Notes under the pieces: model-generated | Seen by the model: the letters and a program-made list of their open reading frames with translations, nothing else | Databases searched by the model: none | Told to the model about the DNA's origin: nothing | From: Nonomuraea pusilla | Lineage (GTDB): Bacteria > Actinomycetota > Actinomycetes > Streptosporangiales > Streptosporangiaceae | Direction: 5' to 3' | NCBI RefSeq assembly: GCF_900109355.1 | Contig: NZ_FOBF01000024.1 | Location: 1 to 64,000 of the forward strand | DNA: 64,000 bases | Position numbers and translations under genes: made by a program | Part shown: in pieces, positions 17,264-25,714 of the stretch | Layout: every line of letters begins with the position of its first letter | Position numbering within the stretch: position 1 is the stretch's first letter

Positions 17264-17317
17264 AAACGTTTTAATACGGTCGGTCAGGAAACTAGGGGTC
17301 GTGGCGCTCGCTGTCAA
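17264..17317 (-). promoter_or_regulatory. rhaM promoter with LacI-type operator
   Basis: TTGACA (17317-17312), 17 nt, TAGTTT (17294-17289) on the minus strand is a near-consensus promoter starting about 17282. The palindrome AAACGTTT (17264-17271, within TCGAAACGTTTTAA) lies about 12-18 nt downstream of the start, a position where a bound LacI protein would block transcription. The same core recurs at 17367, 18673, 18687 and 18754. Confidence 0.8.
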
Positions 17318-17365
17318 TGCGGCGCCGGCTGCGCCGCGGGCGTCGTGACCCGCGGTCGGTGTTGC

Positions 17366-17376
17366 CACGTTTTAAG
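17366..17376. promoter_or_regulatory. second operator copy upstream of rhaM
   Basis: ACGTTTTAA (17367-17375) matches the half-palindromic operator core and overlaps the stop codon of the upstream transporter remnant. About 85 bp upstream of the rhaM start site, so it could support looping with 17264-17271. Confidence 0.5.
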
Positions 17377-17775
17377 GCGTACGGCTCCTGGCGTCGACCG
17401 CGACGGCTACCAGGGCGAGCTGGCCGACCACCAGCGGCGCCGTCACCGGCACCGACGCCGCGACGACCCCGGCCGCGCCCGTCGCCATCACCAGCAGCGC
17501 GGTGCCGTACGCGTCGCGCGCGGCGGCTCCGGCGGCCGCCGCCGCAACCTCGCGCCAGGCGGCGCCGGGCCGCCAGGCAGCCGCCGCCCGCAGCCCCACC
17601 ACGAACGCGGCGGCGGCGAGCACCGGCACCAGCACGGCCAGCGCCCGGTGCCCCGGCACCCCCGCCCGTACCGCCGCCCAGTCCAGCAGCAGCACCGCGG
17701 CGAGCGCGGCGGGCGCCGCGAACCCCGGCGGACCGCCGCGCGCCACCTCCCGCAGCGCCGCCCAGTAGGCGCGCG
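17372..17775 (-). pseudogene. remnant of a small membrane protein (DUF624/YesL-like) of a sugar-uptake operon
   Basis: About 130 residues of alternating hydrophobic helices (AYWAALREVARGG, then four membrane stretches) ending in VDARSRTP. It has no start codon or ribosome site of its own: upstream it is joined, out of frame, to the N-terminal piece of an ABC permease. YesL-like proteins usually lie after SBP-permease-permease genes in plant-sugar operons, which fits the position; the family call is tentative. Confidence 0.5.
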
Positions 17776-17967
17776 GCGGGTGGTGAACAGGTCGTAGTCG
17801 GTGAACGACAGGTAGAGCGAGGCGAGCATCGGGCCGCGGGTCAGCAGCAGCACCGCGCCCGCGGCCCAGGGCGACAGGAAGAGGTAGGCGATGCCGGCGC
17901 GCTCCTTGACCCGGGTCCGGGGCGGGGCCGCCGCGACCCGCTCACGCCGCGCAGTGGTGGTGGCCAT
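17776..17967 (-). pseudogene. N-terminal fragment of an ABC sugar permease (MalF type)
   Basis: Starts at ATG 17967, 4 bp after the solute-binding-protein stop, and encodes about 60 residues typical of a MalF-like permease start: basic N-terminus, then AGIAYLFLSPWAAGAVLLL and LASLYLSFTDYDLFTT. At about 17776-17785 the family match ends and the frame runs into the DUF624-like remnant in the wrong register. Normal length is about 290-310 residues, so most of this gene, and presumably the partner permease, has been deleted. Confidence 0.75.
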
Positions 17968-17970
17968 GTC

Positions 17971-18625
17971 TCACCCGGCGAGGTTCTGCTGGGCCTCGGC
18001 GTAGTACCGCCTGGCGGCGTCCTCGGGGGTGAACTTGCCGTACATGACGTCCTCGTAGAGCTTGTTGAACAGCAGGAAGTTGGCGCTGGCGCCCTTCGGC
18101 GGGGCGGGCGGGCCGAGCTTGACCTGGCTGGAGATCGACTCCTCGTACGCGTGGACCTGCTTCCACGGGCCGCTCAGGCCGGGGGTGATGGCCACGCGGG
18201 TCCTGAGGTTGGCGGGCAGGCCGCGGGCCATGCCGAGGATCTTGCCGGCCTCGGGGTCGTTGACGAGGAAGTCGGCCAGCTTGAGCGCGGCGTCCCTGTT
18301 CTTGGCGCGGTCGTAGACCGACAGGATCATCGGCGGCTCGGCGTACAGGCCGAGCTCGGCGCCGACCTGGGGCAGCGGGGCGAGGGCCATCTCGCGGCCG
18401 TAGGTCTCCCACGCCTTGTCGCCGATGGCGGAGTCGGGCTGGAACTCGGAGGCCGAGAGCTTGCACACCAGCGGGCTGCCGTCGTAGACGGCGGTGGACG
18501 TCTCGACCTTGATGGTGGGGTTCTTCTTCATGAACAGGGCCACGGCCTCGTTCGTGACCTCGGCGCGGTCGTCGTTGCCCCACCAGGCGAACCCGATCGT
18601 GACCTTGCCGCCGGCTCCCGAACGT
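17971..18625 (-). pseudogene. degraded extracellular sugar-binding protein (ABC family 1)
   Basis: The remaining frame encodes GKVTIGFAWWGNDDRAEVTN, the usual first mature residues of a family 1 solute-binding protein, directly after an in-frame TAA (about 18625), so the lipoprotein signal peptide and start codon are missing. After NPTIKVETSTAVYDG the sequence jumps to a C-terminal half (ALAPLPQVGAELGLYAEPP through YYAEAQQNLAG). Only about 205 residues remain of about 430, so there is also a large in-frame internal deletion. Two operators lie just upstream (18673-18698), so this was the LacI-controlled rhamnose uptake gene. Confidence 0.8.
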
Positions 18626-18672
18626 TACAGATCGTCGGTCTTGACGGGAGACGCTGGCCGCGCTGCAGCGAA

Positions 18673-18698
18673 GAACGTTTCAATCTGAAACGTTTCAA
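18673..18698. promoter_or_regulatory. paired LacI operators between transporter remnant and regulator
   Basis: GAACGTTTCAA (18673-18683) and GAAACGTTTCAA (18687-18698) lie in direct orientation 14 bp apart. They share the AACGTTT(C/T)AA core with the rhaM and lacI sites. They would have controlled the decayed transporter operon and may also act on the divergent regulator. Confidence 0.75.
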
Positions 18699-18753
18699 TC
18701 CGTAGGGCCCGGGTGGCGGCCGCGCGTTGCGCCACCGCTGGCGCGGGAGCGGT

Positions 18754-18764
18754 TTGTACGTTTT
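18754..18764 (+). promoter_or_regulatory. operator before the LacI gene (autoregulation)
   Basis: GTACGTTTTAA ends 11 bp before the ATG of the regulator. This position would let the protein repress its own gene. Confidence 0.65.
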
Positions 18765-18775
18765 AATGAGGGCCC

Positions 18776-19789
18776 ATGTCCATGGTCAGCATCAAGGACG
18801 TCGCCGCGCACGCGGGCGTCTCCCCCGGCACGGTCTCCAACGTCCTGAACCGGCCGGGCAAGGTCGCCACCGCGACCAGGGAGCGCGTCGAGGCCGCGAT
18901 CAAGGAGCTCGGCTTCGTCCGGCACGGCTCGGCCTCCACGCTGCGCGCCGGGCACAGCAGGACGATCGGCCTCAGCGTCATCGACATCGGCAACCCGTTC
19001 TTCACCGAGGTCGCCGCCGGGGCCGAGGACGTCGCCAGCGAGCTCGGCTACGCCGTCATCCTCGGCAACTCCGCGGGGTCGGAGGAGAAGGAGGGCCGCA
19101 ACCTGCGCGTCCTGGCCGAGCAGCGGGTGCGCGGGGTGCTGATCACGCCCTCCGGCGAGGACCCCGCCAGGCTCGACCGGCTGCGCGAGCGCGGCATCAG
19201 CGTCGTGCTCGTCGACCATCCCGCCCACCGGCCCGACCAGTGCGCGGTCGCCGTCGACGACGTCGCGGGCGGCCGGGCCGCCGTCGCCCACCTGCTCGCG
19301 GGCGGCGCCCGCGACCTCGCCTACGTCACCGGGCCGCTGACGATCCGCCAGTGCGTGGAGCGGCGCGAGGGCGCGGCGGCGGCGCTGCGGTCCGCCGGGT
19401 TCGACCCCGACGGGCTGCGGGTCCTGGAGATGGCCACGATGACCGCCCGCGCCGGCGAGAAGGCCGGGGCCGACCTGCTCGACGCGGGCCTGCCCGACGC
19501 CGTCTTCTGCGCCAACGACCTGCTGGCGCTCGGCGTGCTGCGGTCGCTGCTGCGCGCCGGCGTCCGGGTGCCCGACGACGTCGCCCTCATCGGCTACGAC
19601 GACATCGACTTCGCCGCCGCCTCGGCGGTGTCGCTCAGCTCGATGCGGCAGCCCACGTACCAGCTGGGGCGCATCGCCACCGAGCTGCTGCTCGACGAGT
19701 GCGACAACCCGGAGACGCACGCGCACCAGCACATCATGTTCCAGCCCGAACTGGTCGCCAGGGAGTCCACCCGTTGCCCCGCAGCCTGA
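18776..19789 (+). CDS. LacI-family transcriptional regulator of L-rhamnose genes
   Basis: 337 residues. The N-terminal helix-turn-helix (VSIKDVAAHAGVSPGTVSNVLNRPGKV) is a classic LacI DNA-binding domain, followed by a periplasmic-binding-protein-like sensor domain (IGLSVIDIGNPFF, CANDLLALGVL, IGYDDIDFAAA). Position between rhamnose genes and the repeated AACGTTT(C/T)AA operators make L-rhamnose or a metabolite the expected inducer. ATG 18776 or 18782 (MVSIKD) are both possible. The 3' end overlaps rhaB by 16 nt. Confidence 0.9.
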   Translation: MSMVSIKDVAAHAGVSPGTVSNVLNRPGKVATATRERVEAAIKELGFVRHGSASTLRAGHSRTIGLSVIDIGNPFFTEVAAGAEDVASELGYAVILGNSAGSEEKEGRNLRVLAEQRVRGVLITPSGEDPARLDRLRERGISVVLVDHPAHRPDQCAVAVDDVAGGRAAVAHLLAGGARDLAYVTGPLTIRQCVERREGAAAALRSAGFDPDGLRVLEMATMTARAGEKAGADLLDAGLPDAVFCANDLLALGVLRSLLRAGVRVPDDVALIGYDDIDFAAASAVSLSSMRQPTYQLGRIATELLLDECDNPETHAHQHIMFQPELVARESTRCPAA

Positions 19790-21225
19790 CCCGCACCGCC
19801 GCCGCCCGGTCCCGCTTCGCCGCCGTCGACCTCGGCGCCTCCTCGGGACGCGTCATGGTCGCCGACCTGTCCGACGGGCTCACCCTGACCGAGGCGCACC
19901 GCTTCCCCAACGGGCCGGTGCGGGTGGCCGGCCGCCTGCACTGGGACGTCCTCGGGCTGTACCGGGAGGTGCTGCGCGGGCTGTCCGCCGCCGGGCCCGT
20001 CGCCTCCGTCGGCGTCGACTCGTGGGCGGTCGACTACGGCCTGCTCGACGGGCGCGGCGCCCTCATCGGCAACCCCGTGCACTACCGCGACGAGCGCACG
20101 GCGGGCGTGGCCGAGCGGGTGGCACGGGAGCTGGGGGCCGAGACGCTCTACGACGTGTCCGGGCTCCAGGTCCTGCCGTTCAACACCGTCTACCAGCTCC
20201 TGTCCGACCCCGACGCCGCGCGCGCCGAGACGATGCTGCTGATCCCCGACCTGCTCGGCTACTGGCTGACCGGGCAGCGCGGCGCGGAGGTCACCAACGC
20301 CTCCACCACCGGCCTGCTGGACGTGCGCACCAGGCAGTGGGCCTGGCCGCTGATCGAACGGCTCGGGCTGCCGGCGCGGCTGTTCCCAACCCTGCGCGGC
20401 CCCGGCGAGCCGGTCGGCGGGCTGCGCGGCGACGTGGCGGCCGAGCTCGGCCTGGCCGCCGGCGTGCCCGTCACCGCGGTCGCCTCCCACGACACCGCCT
20501 CCGCCGTGGCCGCCGTTCCCGCGTCAGGGCCCGCCTTCGCCTACATCTCGTGCGGCACCTGGTCGCTGGCCGGCGTCGAGCTGCCCGGTCCCGTGCTCAC
20601 GCCCGCGAGCAGGGCCGCCAACTTCACCAACGAGGCCGGCGTCGACGGCACCGTCCGCTACCTGCGCAACGTCATGGGGCTGTGGCTGCTGCAGGAGTGC
20701 CTGCGCGCCTGGCCCGGCTCCGACCTGGCGGACCTGCTGAAGGCCGCCGAGGCCGAGCGGCCGTTCGCCGCGGTCGTCAACCCCGACGAGCCGGCGTTCC
20801 TGCCGCCGGGCGACATGCCGGGCAGGATCGCGGCCGAGTGCCGGCGCACCGGGCAGGAGCCGCCCTCGTCGCCCCCGGCGTTCGTCAGGTGCGTGCTGGA
20901 GAGCCTCGCGCTCGGCCACCGGCGGGCCGTGCGGCAGGCGGCCGAGCTGTCGGGACGCGACGTGGAGGTCGTCCACCTCGTCGGCGGCGGCTCCCGCAAC
21001 GAGCTGCTGTGCCGGCTCACCGCCGACGCCTGCGGGCTGCCCGTGGTGGCCGGCCCCGCCGAGGCCACCGCGCTCGGCAACGTGCTCGTCCAGGCCCGCG
21101 CCGCCGGGCTGGTCTCCGGCCTCGCCGAGATGCGCGCCCTGGCCGCGACCGCGCAGCCGCTGCGCGTCTTCGAGCCGTCCGGCGACGGCCACGCCTGGGA
21201 CGAGATCTCCGCACGCCTGCTCTGA
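19774..21225 (+). CDS. rhaB: rhamnulokinase
   Basis: A 483-residue FGGY-family sugar kinase that phosphorylates L-rhamnulose before aldol cleavage. The N-terminal ATPase-fold motif is AAVDLGASSGRVMV; ISCGTWSLAGVEL and VHLVGGGSRNELLC are the adenosine/phosphate segments characteristic of RhaB. The start appears to be TTG at 19774, within the lacI 3' end, with AGGGAG about 8 nt upstream; no ATG or GTG fits the family N-terminus. Co-transcribed with lacI, divergent from the rhaM operon. Confidence 0.9.
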   Translation: MPRSLTRTAAARSRFAAVDLGASSGRVMVADLSDGLTLTEAHRFPNGPVRVAGRLHWDVLGLYREVLRGLSAAGPVASVGVDSWAVDYGLLDGRGALIGNPVHYRDERTAGVAERVARELGAETLYDVSGLQVLPFNTVYQLLSDPDAARAETMLLIPDLLGYWLTGQRGAEVTNASTTGLLDVRTRQWAWPLIERLGLPARLFPTLRGPGEPVGGLRGDVAAELGLAAGVPVTAVASHDTASAVAAVPASGPAFAYISCGTWSLAGVELPGPVLTPASRAANFTNEAGVDGTVRYLRNVMGLWLLQECLRAWPGSDLADLLKAAEAERPFAAVVNPDEPAFLPPGDMPGRIAAECRRTGQEPPSSPPAFVRCVLESLALGHRRAVRQAAELSGRDVEVVHLVGGGSRNELLCRLTADACGLPVVAGPAEATALGNVLVQARAAGLVSGLAEMRALAATAQPLRVFEPSGDGHAWDEISARLL

Positions 21226-21290
21226 CCTCGCGTTTTCCCCGTACGGCGGAGGGGGAGGATTCCCGACCTGAGTCATCGCCGGGGGGAACG

Positions 21291-21587
21291 ATGCCGAGCA
21301 AGGAGCAGGTCCTGCGGCTGCTGTCGCAGGGACACGACTACGGCGACATCGCCGAGCGGCTGGGCATTCCCGCCGGCCGCGCGTACCTCATCGCGACGGG
21401 GGTCCCGGCCGACGGGAGCGACAGCGTGGCCAGGGGCAAGCCGGGACGCGAGGGGCTGCTGACCTCCCGCTCCCAGCACCTGGTGAACCCGCGCGAGGTC
21501 AACCCGGTCACGCGCAGGGACGTCCACGCCTGGATCCGGCGGCGGGCCTGGATGGACCGCCCGATGCGGGAGGCGGCGCGCGGATGA
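21291..21587 (+). CDS. small HTH-like protein preceding formate dehydrogenase
   Basis: 98 residues beginning MPSKEQVLRLLSQGHDYGDIAERLGIPAGRAY, which has a sigma-region-4-like helix-turn-helix pattern, then a basic C-terminal tail ending RRRAWMDRPMREAARG. GGGGGGAA lies just before the ATG, and its stop overlaps the formate dehydrogenase start (ATGA). It could regulate or help assemble the enzyme; I cannot tell which. Confidence 0.65.
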   Translation: MPSKEQVLRLLSQGHDYGDIAERLGIPAGRAYLIATGVPADGSDSVARGKPGREGLLTSRSQHLVNPREVNPVTRRDVHAWIRRRAWMDRPMREAARG

Positions 21588-24500
21588 ACGAGCGCGTGTG
21601 GCCGGTGCTGCGGCAGCTCACCGGCAAGGACCGTCTGGGCAAGGGGGCCGCCGTCAGGTCGGCGGCGACGGCCGCGCTGCGGGCCCGCACCGCCGGCGCC
21701 GACCGGGTCGTGAAGTCCGTGTGCCCGTACTGCGCGGTGGGCTGCGCCCAGAACGTGTACGTCAAGGACGAGAAGGTCGTCCACATCGAGGGCGACCCAG
21801 ACTCGCCGATCAGCAGGGGCAGGCTGTGCCCGAAGGGCGCGGCGACCCTGCAGCTCACCACCGACTCGCGGCGGGCGCGCAAGGCGCTGTACCGCCCGCC
21901 GCACGCCGCCGACTGGCAGGAGATCGACCTCGACACCGCCATGGACATGGTGGCCGACCGGATCATCGCGACCCGCCGCGCGACGTGGGAGGCGGAGCAC
22001 GAGGGCAAGCGCACCAACCGGACGATGGGCATCGCCAGCCTCGGCGGCGCGACGCTCGACAACGAGGAGAACTACCTCATCAAGAAGCTGCTGACCGCGC
22101 TCGGCGTCATCCAGATCGAGAACCAGGCGCGGGTGTGCCACAGCTCGACCGTGGTGGGCCTCGGCACGTCGTTCGGGCGGGGCGGCGCCACCACGTTCAT
22201 GCAGGACCTCGTCCACTCCGACTGCGTCGTCATCCAGGGGTCGAACTTCGCCGAGGCGCACCCCGTGGGCTTCCAGTGGGTGATGGAGGCCAAGGCGCGC
22301 GGCGCGGTCGTCATCCACGTGGACCCGCGCTTCACCAGGACGAGCGCGCTGGCCGACCTGCACGTGCCGATCCGGGCGGGCAGCGACGTGGCGTTCCTCG
22401 GCGGGATCATCAACCACGTCCTCAGCAACGAGCTGTACTTCCGCGACTACGTCCTGCACTACACCAACGCCGCGACGATCCTCAGGGAGGACTACCGCGA
22501 CGCCGAGGACCTCGACGGGCTCTTCTCCGGATTCGACCCGGACACCCGCACGTACGTGACCGACTCCTGGGAGTACGAGGGCATGCCGGTCGTCACCGCC
22601 ACCGGCACGAGCGAGGAGGCCGCCCGCGGGGTCGGCGGCCGCGTGCCCGAGGGGTGGAGCGAGATGCACGGCGCCGCGGGCGCCACCCTCACCGGCACCG
22701 CGCAGCGGGACGAGACGCTGCGCCACCCGCGCTGCGTCCTGCAGGTGCTGGCCAGGCACTTCGCCCGGTACACGCCCGAGATGGTGGAGCGGGTGTGCGG
22801 CGTGCCGCAGGACCTGTTCGCCGAGGTGTGCAGGCACCTGACGGAGAACTCCGGCCCCGACAGGACGTCCGAGTTCGTGTACGCGGTCGGCTGGACGCAG
22901 CACAGCGACGGCTCGCAGTTCATCCGCGCGGCGAGCATCCTGCAGCTGCTGCTCGGCAACATCGGCAGGCCGGGCGGCGGCATCCAGGCGCTGCGCGGCC
23001 ACGCCAGCATCCAGGGCTCCAGCGACATCCCGACCCTGTTCAACCTGCTGCCCGGCTACATCCCGATGCCGCACGCGCACGAGCACCAGACGCTGGCCGA
23101 CTTCCTGCGGTCGGACGCGCCGCACCAGGGCTTCTGGGCGGACATGCCGGCGTACCTGGTGAGCCTGCTCAAGGCCTGGTGGGGCCCGTCGGCGCGGCCC
23201 GACAACGACTTCCGCTTCGACTGGCTGCCGAGGATGACGGGCAGCCACAGCACGTACGACACGGTGCTGGCGCAGCTCGACGGCACCTGCAAGGGCTACA
23301 TCCTGCTCGGCGAGAACCCGGCGGTGGGCTCGGCCAACACGAGGATGCAGCGCCTCGGCATGGCGAAGCTGGACTGGCTGGTGGTGCGCGACCTGAACCT
23401 CATCGAGAGCGCCACCTGGTGGAAGGACGGCCCGGAGATCGAGACCGGGGAGCTGGTCACCGAGGACATCGGGACGGAGGTGTTCTTCCTCCCCGCCGCC
23501 ACGCACACCGAGAAGAGCGGCAGCTTCACCAACACCAACCGGCTGCTGCAGTGGCACCACCGGGCGGTCGACCCCGAGGGCGACGCGCGCAGCGACCTGT
23601 GGTTCATGTACCACCTGGGACGCATCATCAGGGAGAAGCTCGCCGGGTCCGCCGACCCGGTGGACGCGCCGATCCTCGACCTGACCTGGGACTACCCGGT
23701 GGAGGGCGAGCAGGGCGAGCCGGTGGCCGAGGCCGTGCTCGCCGAGATCAACGGCTGGGACGCCGAGGGCCGGCCGCTCAGCCGGTACACGCAGCTCAAG
23801 GGCGACGGGTCCACCGTGTGCGGCTGCTGGATCTACTGCGGCGTCTACGCCGACGGCGTGAACCAGGCGGCCCGCCGCAAGCCCGCCGACGAGCAGGACT
23901 GGATCGCCTCCGAGTGGGCGTGGGCGTGGCCGGCGAACCGCCGCGTCCTGTACAACCGGGCCTCCGCCCGCCCCGACGGCCACCCCTGGAGCGAGCGCAA
24001 GAAGCTCGTCTGGTGGGACGAGGCCGCCGGCCACTGGGCCGGCTTCGACGAGCCCGACTTCGAACGCGACAAGCCGCCGGGCTACCGGCCGCCCGAAGGC
24101 GCTTCCGGCACGGCCGCGCTGTCCGGCACCGACCCGTTCATCATGCAGCCCGACGGCAAGGGGTGGCTGTTCGCGCCCGCCGGGGTGGTGGACGGCCCGC
24201 TGCCCACGCACTACGAGCCGCAGGACTCCCCGGTGGTCAACCCGCTGTACGGCCACCAGCGCAACCCGGCCCGCAAGGTGTACGAGCACCCCGACAACCG
24301 CTACCACCCGAGCGGCCACGAGCCGGGCGCGTCGGTCTACCCGTACGTGGTGACGACGTACCGGCTGACCGAGCACTTCACGGCCGGCGGCATGAGCCGC
24401 GGCACGCCGTACCTGGCCGAGCTGCAGCCGGAGATGTTCTGCGAGGTGTCGCCCGAGCTGGCGGCCGAGCGGGGGCTCGTCCACGGCGGCTGGGCCACGA

Positions 24501-24814
24501 TCATCACGGCCCGCAACGCCATCGAGGCGCGGGTGATGGTGACCGACAGGATGCCGTCGCTGCACCTGGACGGCCGGGTGGTGCACCAGATCGGCCTGCC
24601 GTTCCACTTCGGGCCGAACGGCCTGGCCAGGGGCGACGCGGCCAACGAGCTGTCGTCCATCTCGCTCGACCCGAACTCCCACATCCAGGAGGTCAAGGCG
24701 CTGTCGGCGGACATCAGGCCGGGCCGCAGGCCGCGCGGGCCCGCGCTGCGGGAGATGGTGGCGGCGTACCGGGAGCGGGCGGGCATCGTCGCCGGCACGG
24801 GAACGGAGGTGTGA
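21584..24814 (+). CDS. formate dehydrogenase, molybdopterin catalytic subunit (cysteine type)
   Basis: A 1076-residue molybdo/tungsto-bis-MGD oxidoreductase that oxidises formate to CO2. An N-terminal [4Fe-4S] site uses C47, C50, C54 and C82 (CPYCAVGC...RLCPKG). The metal ligand is Cys185 followed by the catalytic His (NQARVCHSS); the codon is TGC, not TGA, so no selenocysteine is needed. C-terminal molydopterin-dinucleotide-binding domain after about residue 900. There is no twin-arginine signal peptide: the N-terminus is basic but lacks the RRxFLK and hydrophobic core, unlike periplasmic FdnG/FdoG. Followed by iron-sulfur and NrfD-like subunits. Confidence 0.93.
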   Translation: MNERVWPVLRQLTGKDRLGKGAAVRSAATAALRARTAGADRVVKSVCPYCAVGCAQNVYVKDEKVVHIEGDPDSPISRGRLCPKGAATLQLTTDSRRARKALYRPPHAADWQEIDLDTAMDMVADRIIATRRATWEAEHEGKRTNRTMGIASLGGATLDNEENYLIKKLLTALGVIQIENQARVCHSSTVVGLGTSFGRGGATTFMQDLVHSDCVVIQGSNFAEAHPVGFQWVMEAKARGAVVIHVDPRFTRTSALADLHVPIRAGSDVAFLGGIINHVLSNELYFRDYVLHYTNAATILREDYRDAEDLDGLFSGFDPDTRTYVTDSWEYEGMPVVTATGTSEEAARGVGGRVPEGWSEMHGAAGATLTGTAQRDETLRHPRCVLQVLARHFARYTPEMVERVCGVPQDLFAEVCRHLTENSGPDRTSEFVYAVGWTQHSDGSQFIRAASILQLLLGNIGRPGGGIQALRGHASIQGSSDIPTLFNLLPGYIPMPHAHEHQTLADFLRSDAPHQGFWADMPAYLVSLLKAWWGPSARPDNDFRFDWLPRMTGSHSTYDTVLAQLDGTCKGYILLGENPAVGSANTRMQRLGMAKLDWLVVRDLNLIESATWWKDGPEIETGELVTEDIGTEVFFLPAATHTEKSGSFTNTNRLLQWHHRAVDPEGDARSDLWFMYHLGRIIREKLAGSADPVDAPILDLTWDYPVEGEQGEPVAEAVLAEINGWDAEGRPLSRYTQLKGDGSTVCGCWIYCGVYADGVNQAARRKPADEQDWIASEWAWAWPANRRVLYNRASARPDGHPWSERKKLVWWDEAAGHWAGFDEPDFERDKPPGYRPPEGASGTAALSGTDPFIMQPDGKGWLFAPAGVVDGPLPTHYEPQDSPVVNPLYGHQRNPARKVYEHPDNRYHPSGHEPGASVYPYVVTTYRLTEHFTAGGMSRGTPYLAELQPEMFCEVSPELAAERGLVHGGWATIITARNAIEARVMVTDRMPSLHLDGRVVHQIGLPFHFGPNGLARGDAANELSSISLDPNSHIQEVKALSADIRPGRRPRGPALREMVAAYRERAGIVAGTGTEV

Positions 24815-24819
24815 GGCGC

Positions 24820-25671
24820 ATGGACCTGGAGACGGCCCTCCCGGGCGCGCGGGACGAGGAGGCGGGGTACGCGGAGCGGCCCGCCCGCATGGGGTTCTTC
24901 ACCGACACCAGCGTGTGCATCGGCTGCAAGGCGTGCGAGGTGGCCTGCAAGGAGTGGAACGCCGTACCGGACGACCTGACGGCCTTCACCGGCATGTCGT
25001 ACGACAACACGGTGGGGCTCGGGGCGGACAGCTGGCGGCACGTCGCGTTCATCGAGCAGCGCAAGCCGCTCGGCCACCAGACGCCCGGCGTCGGCGACAT
25101 GGACTTCCGCTGGCTCATGGCGTCGGACGTGTGCAAGCACTGCACGCACGCCGCCTGCCTGGACGTCTGCCCGACCGGGTCGCTGTTCCGCACCGAGTAC
25201 GGCACGGTGGTCGTGCAGCAGGACATCTGCAACGGCTGCGGCTACTGCGTGCCCGCCTGCCCGTTCGGGGTGATCGGCAAGCGCGAGAGCGACGGCCTGG
25301 CCGCCAAGTGCACGCTGTGCTACGACCGGCTGCAGGTGGGCCAGGAGCCGGCCTGCGCGAAGACCTGCCCCACCGACTCCATCCAGTTCGGGGAGCTGGA
25401 CGAGCTGCGCGAGCGCGCGGAGCGGCGGCTGGAGCGGCTGCGGGAGAGCGGCGTGTCGTCGGCCCGCCTGTACGGCCACGACCCGGACGACGGCGTCGGC
25501 GGCACCGGCGCGTTCTTCCTGCTGCTCGACGAGCCGGAGGTGTACGGGCTGCCGCCCGACCCGGTGGTGACCACCAGGGACCTGCCGTCGATGTGGCGGC
25601 ACGCGGGCGCGGCGGCCGCCGCCCTGCTCGTCGGCCTGGCGGCCGTGGCGTGGAAGGGACGCAGGCGATGA
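24820..25671 (+). CDS. formate dehydrogenase iron-sulfur (beta) subunit
   Basis: 283 residues with four ferredoxin-type [4Fe-4S] motifs: CIGCKACEVAC, CKHCTHAACLDVCP, CNGCGYCVPACP, and CTLCYDR...CAKTCP. It passes electrons from the catalytic subunit to the membrane. A single hydrophobic helix near the C-terminus (about 258-276) ends in KGRRR and probably anchors it, as in FdnH. ATG 24820 lies 5 bp after the alpha-subunit stop. Confidence 0.95.
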   Translation: MDLETALPGARDEEAGYAERPARMGFFTDTSVCIGCKACEVACKEWNAVPDDLTAFTGMSYDNTVGLGADSWRHVAFIEQRKPLGHQTPGVGDMDFRWLMASDVCKHCTHAACLDVCPTGSLFRTEYGTVVVQQDICNGCGYCVPACPFGVIGKRESDGLAAKCTLCYDRLQVGQEPACAKTCPTDSIQFGELDELRERAERRLERLRESGVSSARLYGHDPDDGVGGTGAFFLLLDEPEVYGLPPDPVVTTRDLPSMWRHAGAAAAALLVGLAAVAWKGRRR

Positions 25672-25714
25672 GGAGCCCGGACCAGGGGGCGCGGACGGTG
25701 GAAGGGCGCGGGCG

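Noticed and set aside
22130..22145. Selenocysteine codon in formate dehydrogenase
   Set aside because: The codon before the catalytic His is TGC (Cys), not TGA, and the frame is uninterrupted.
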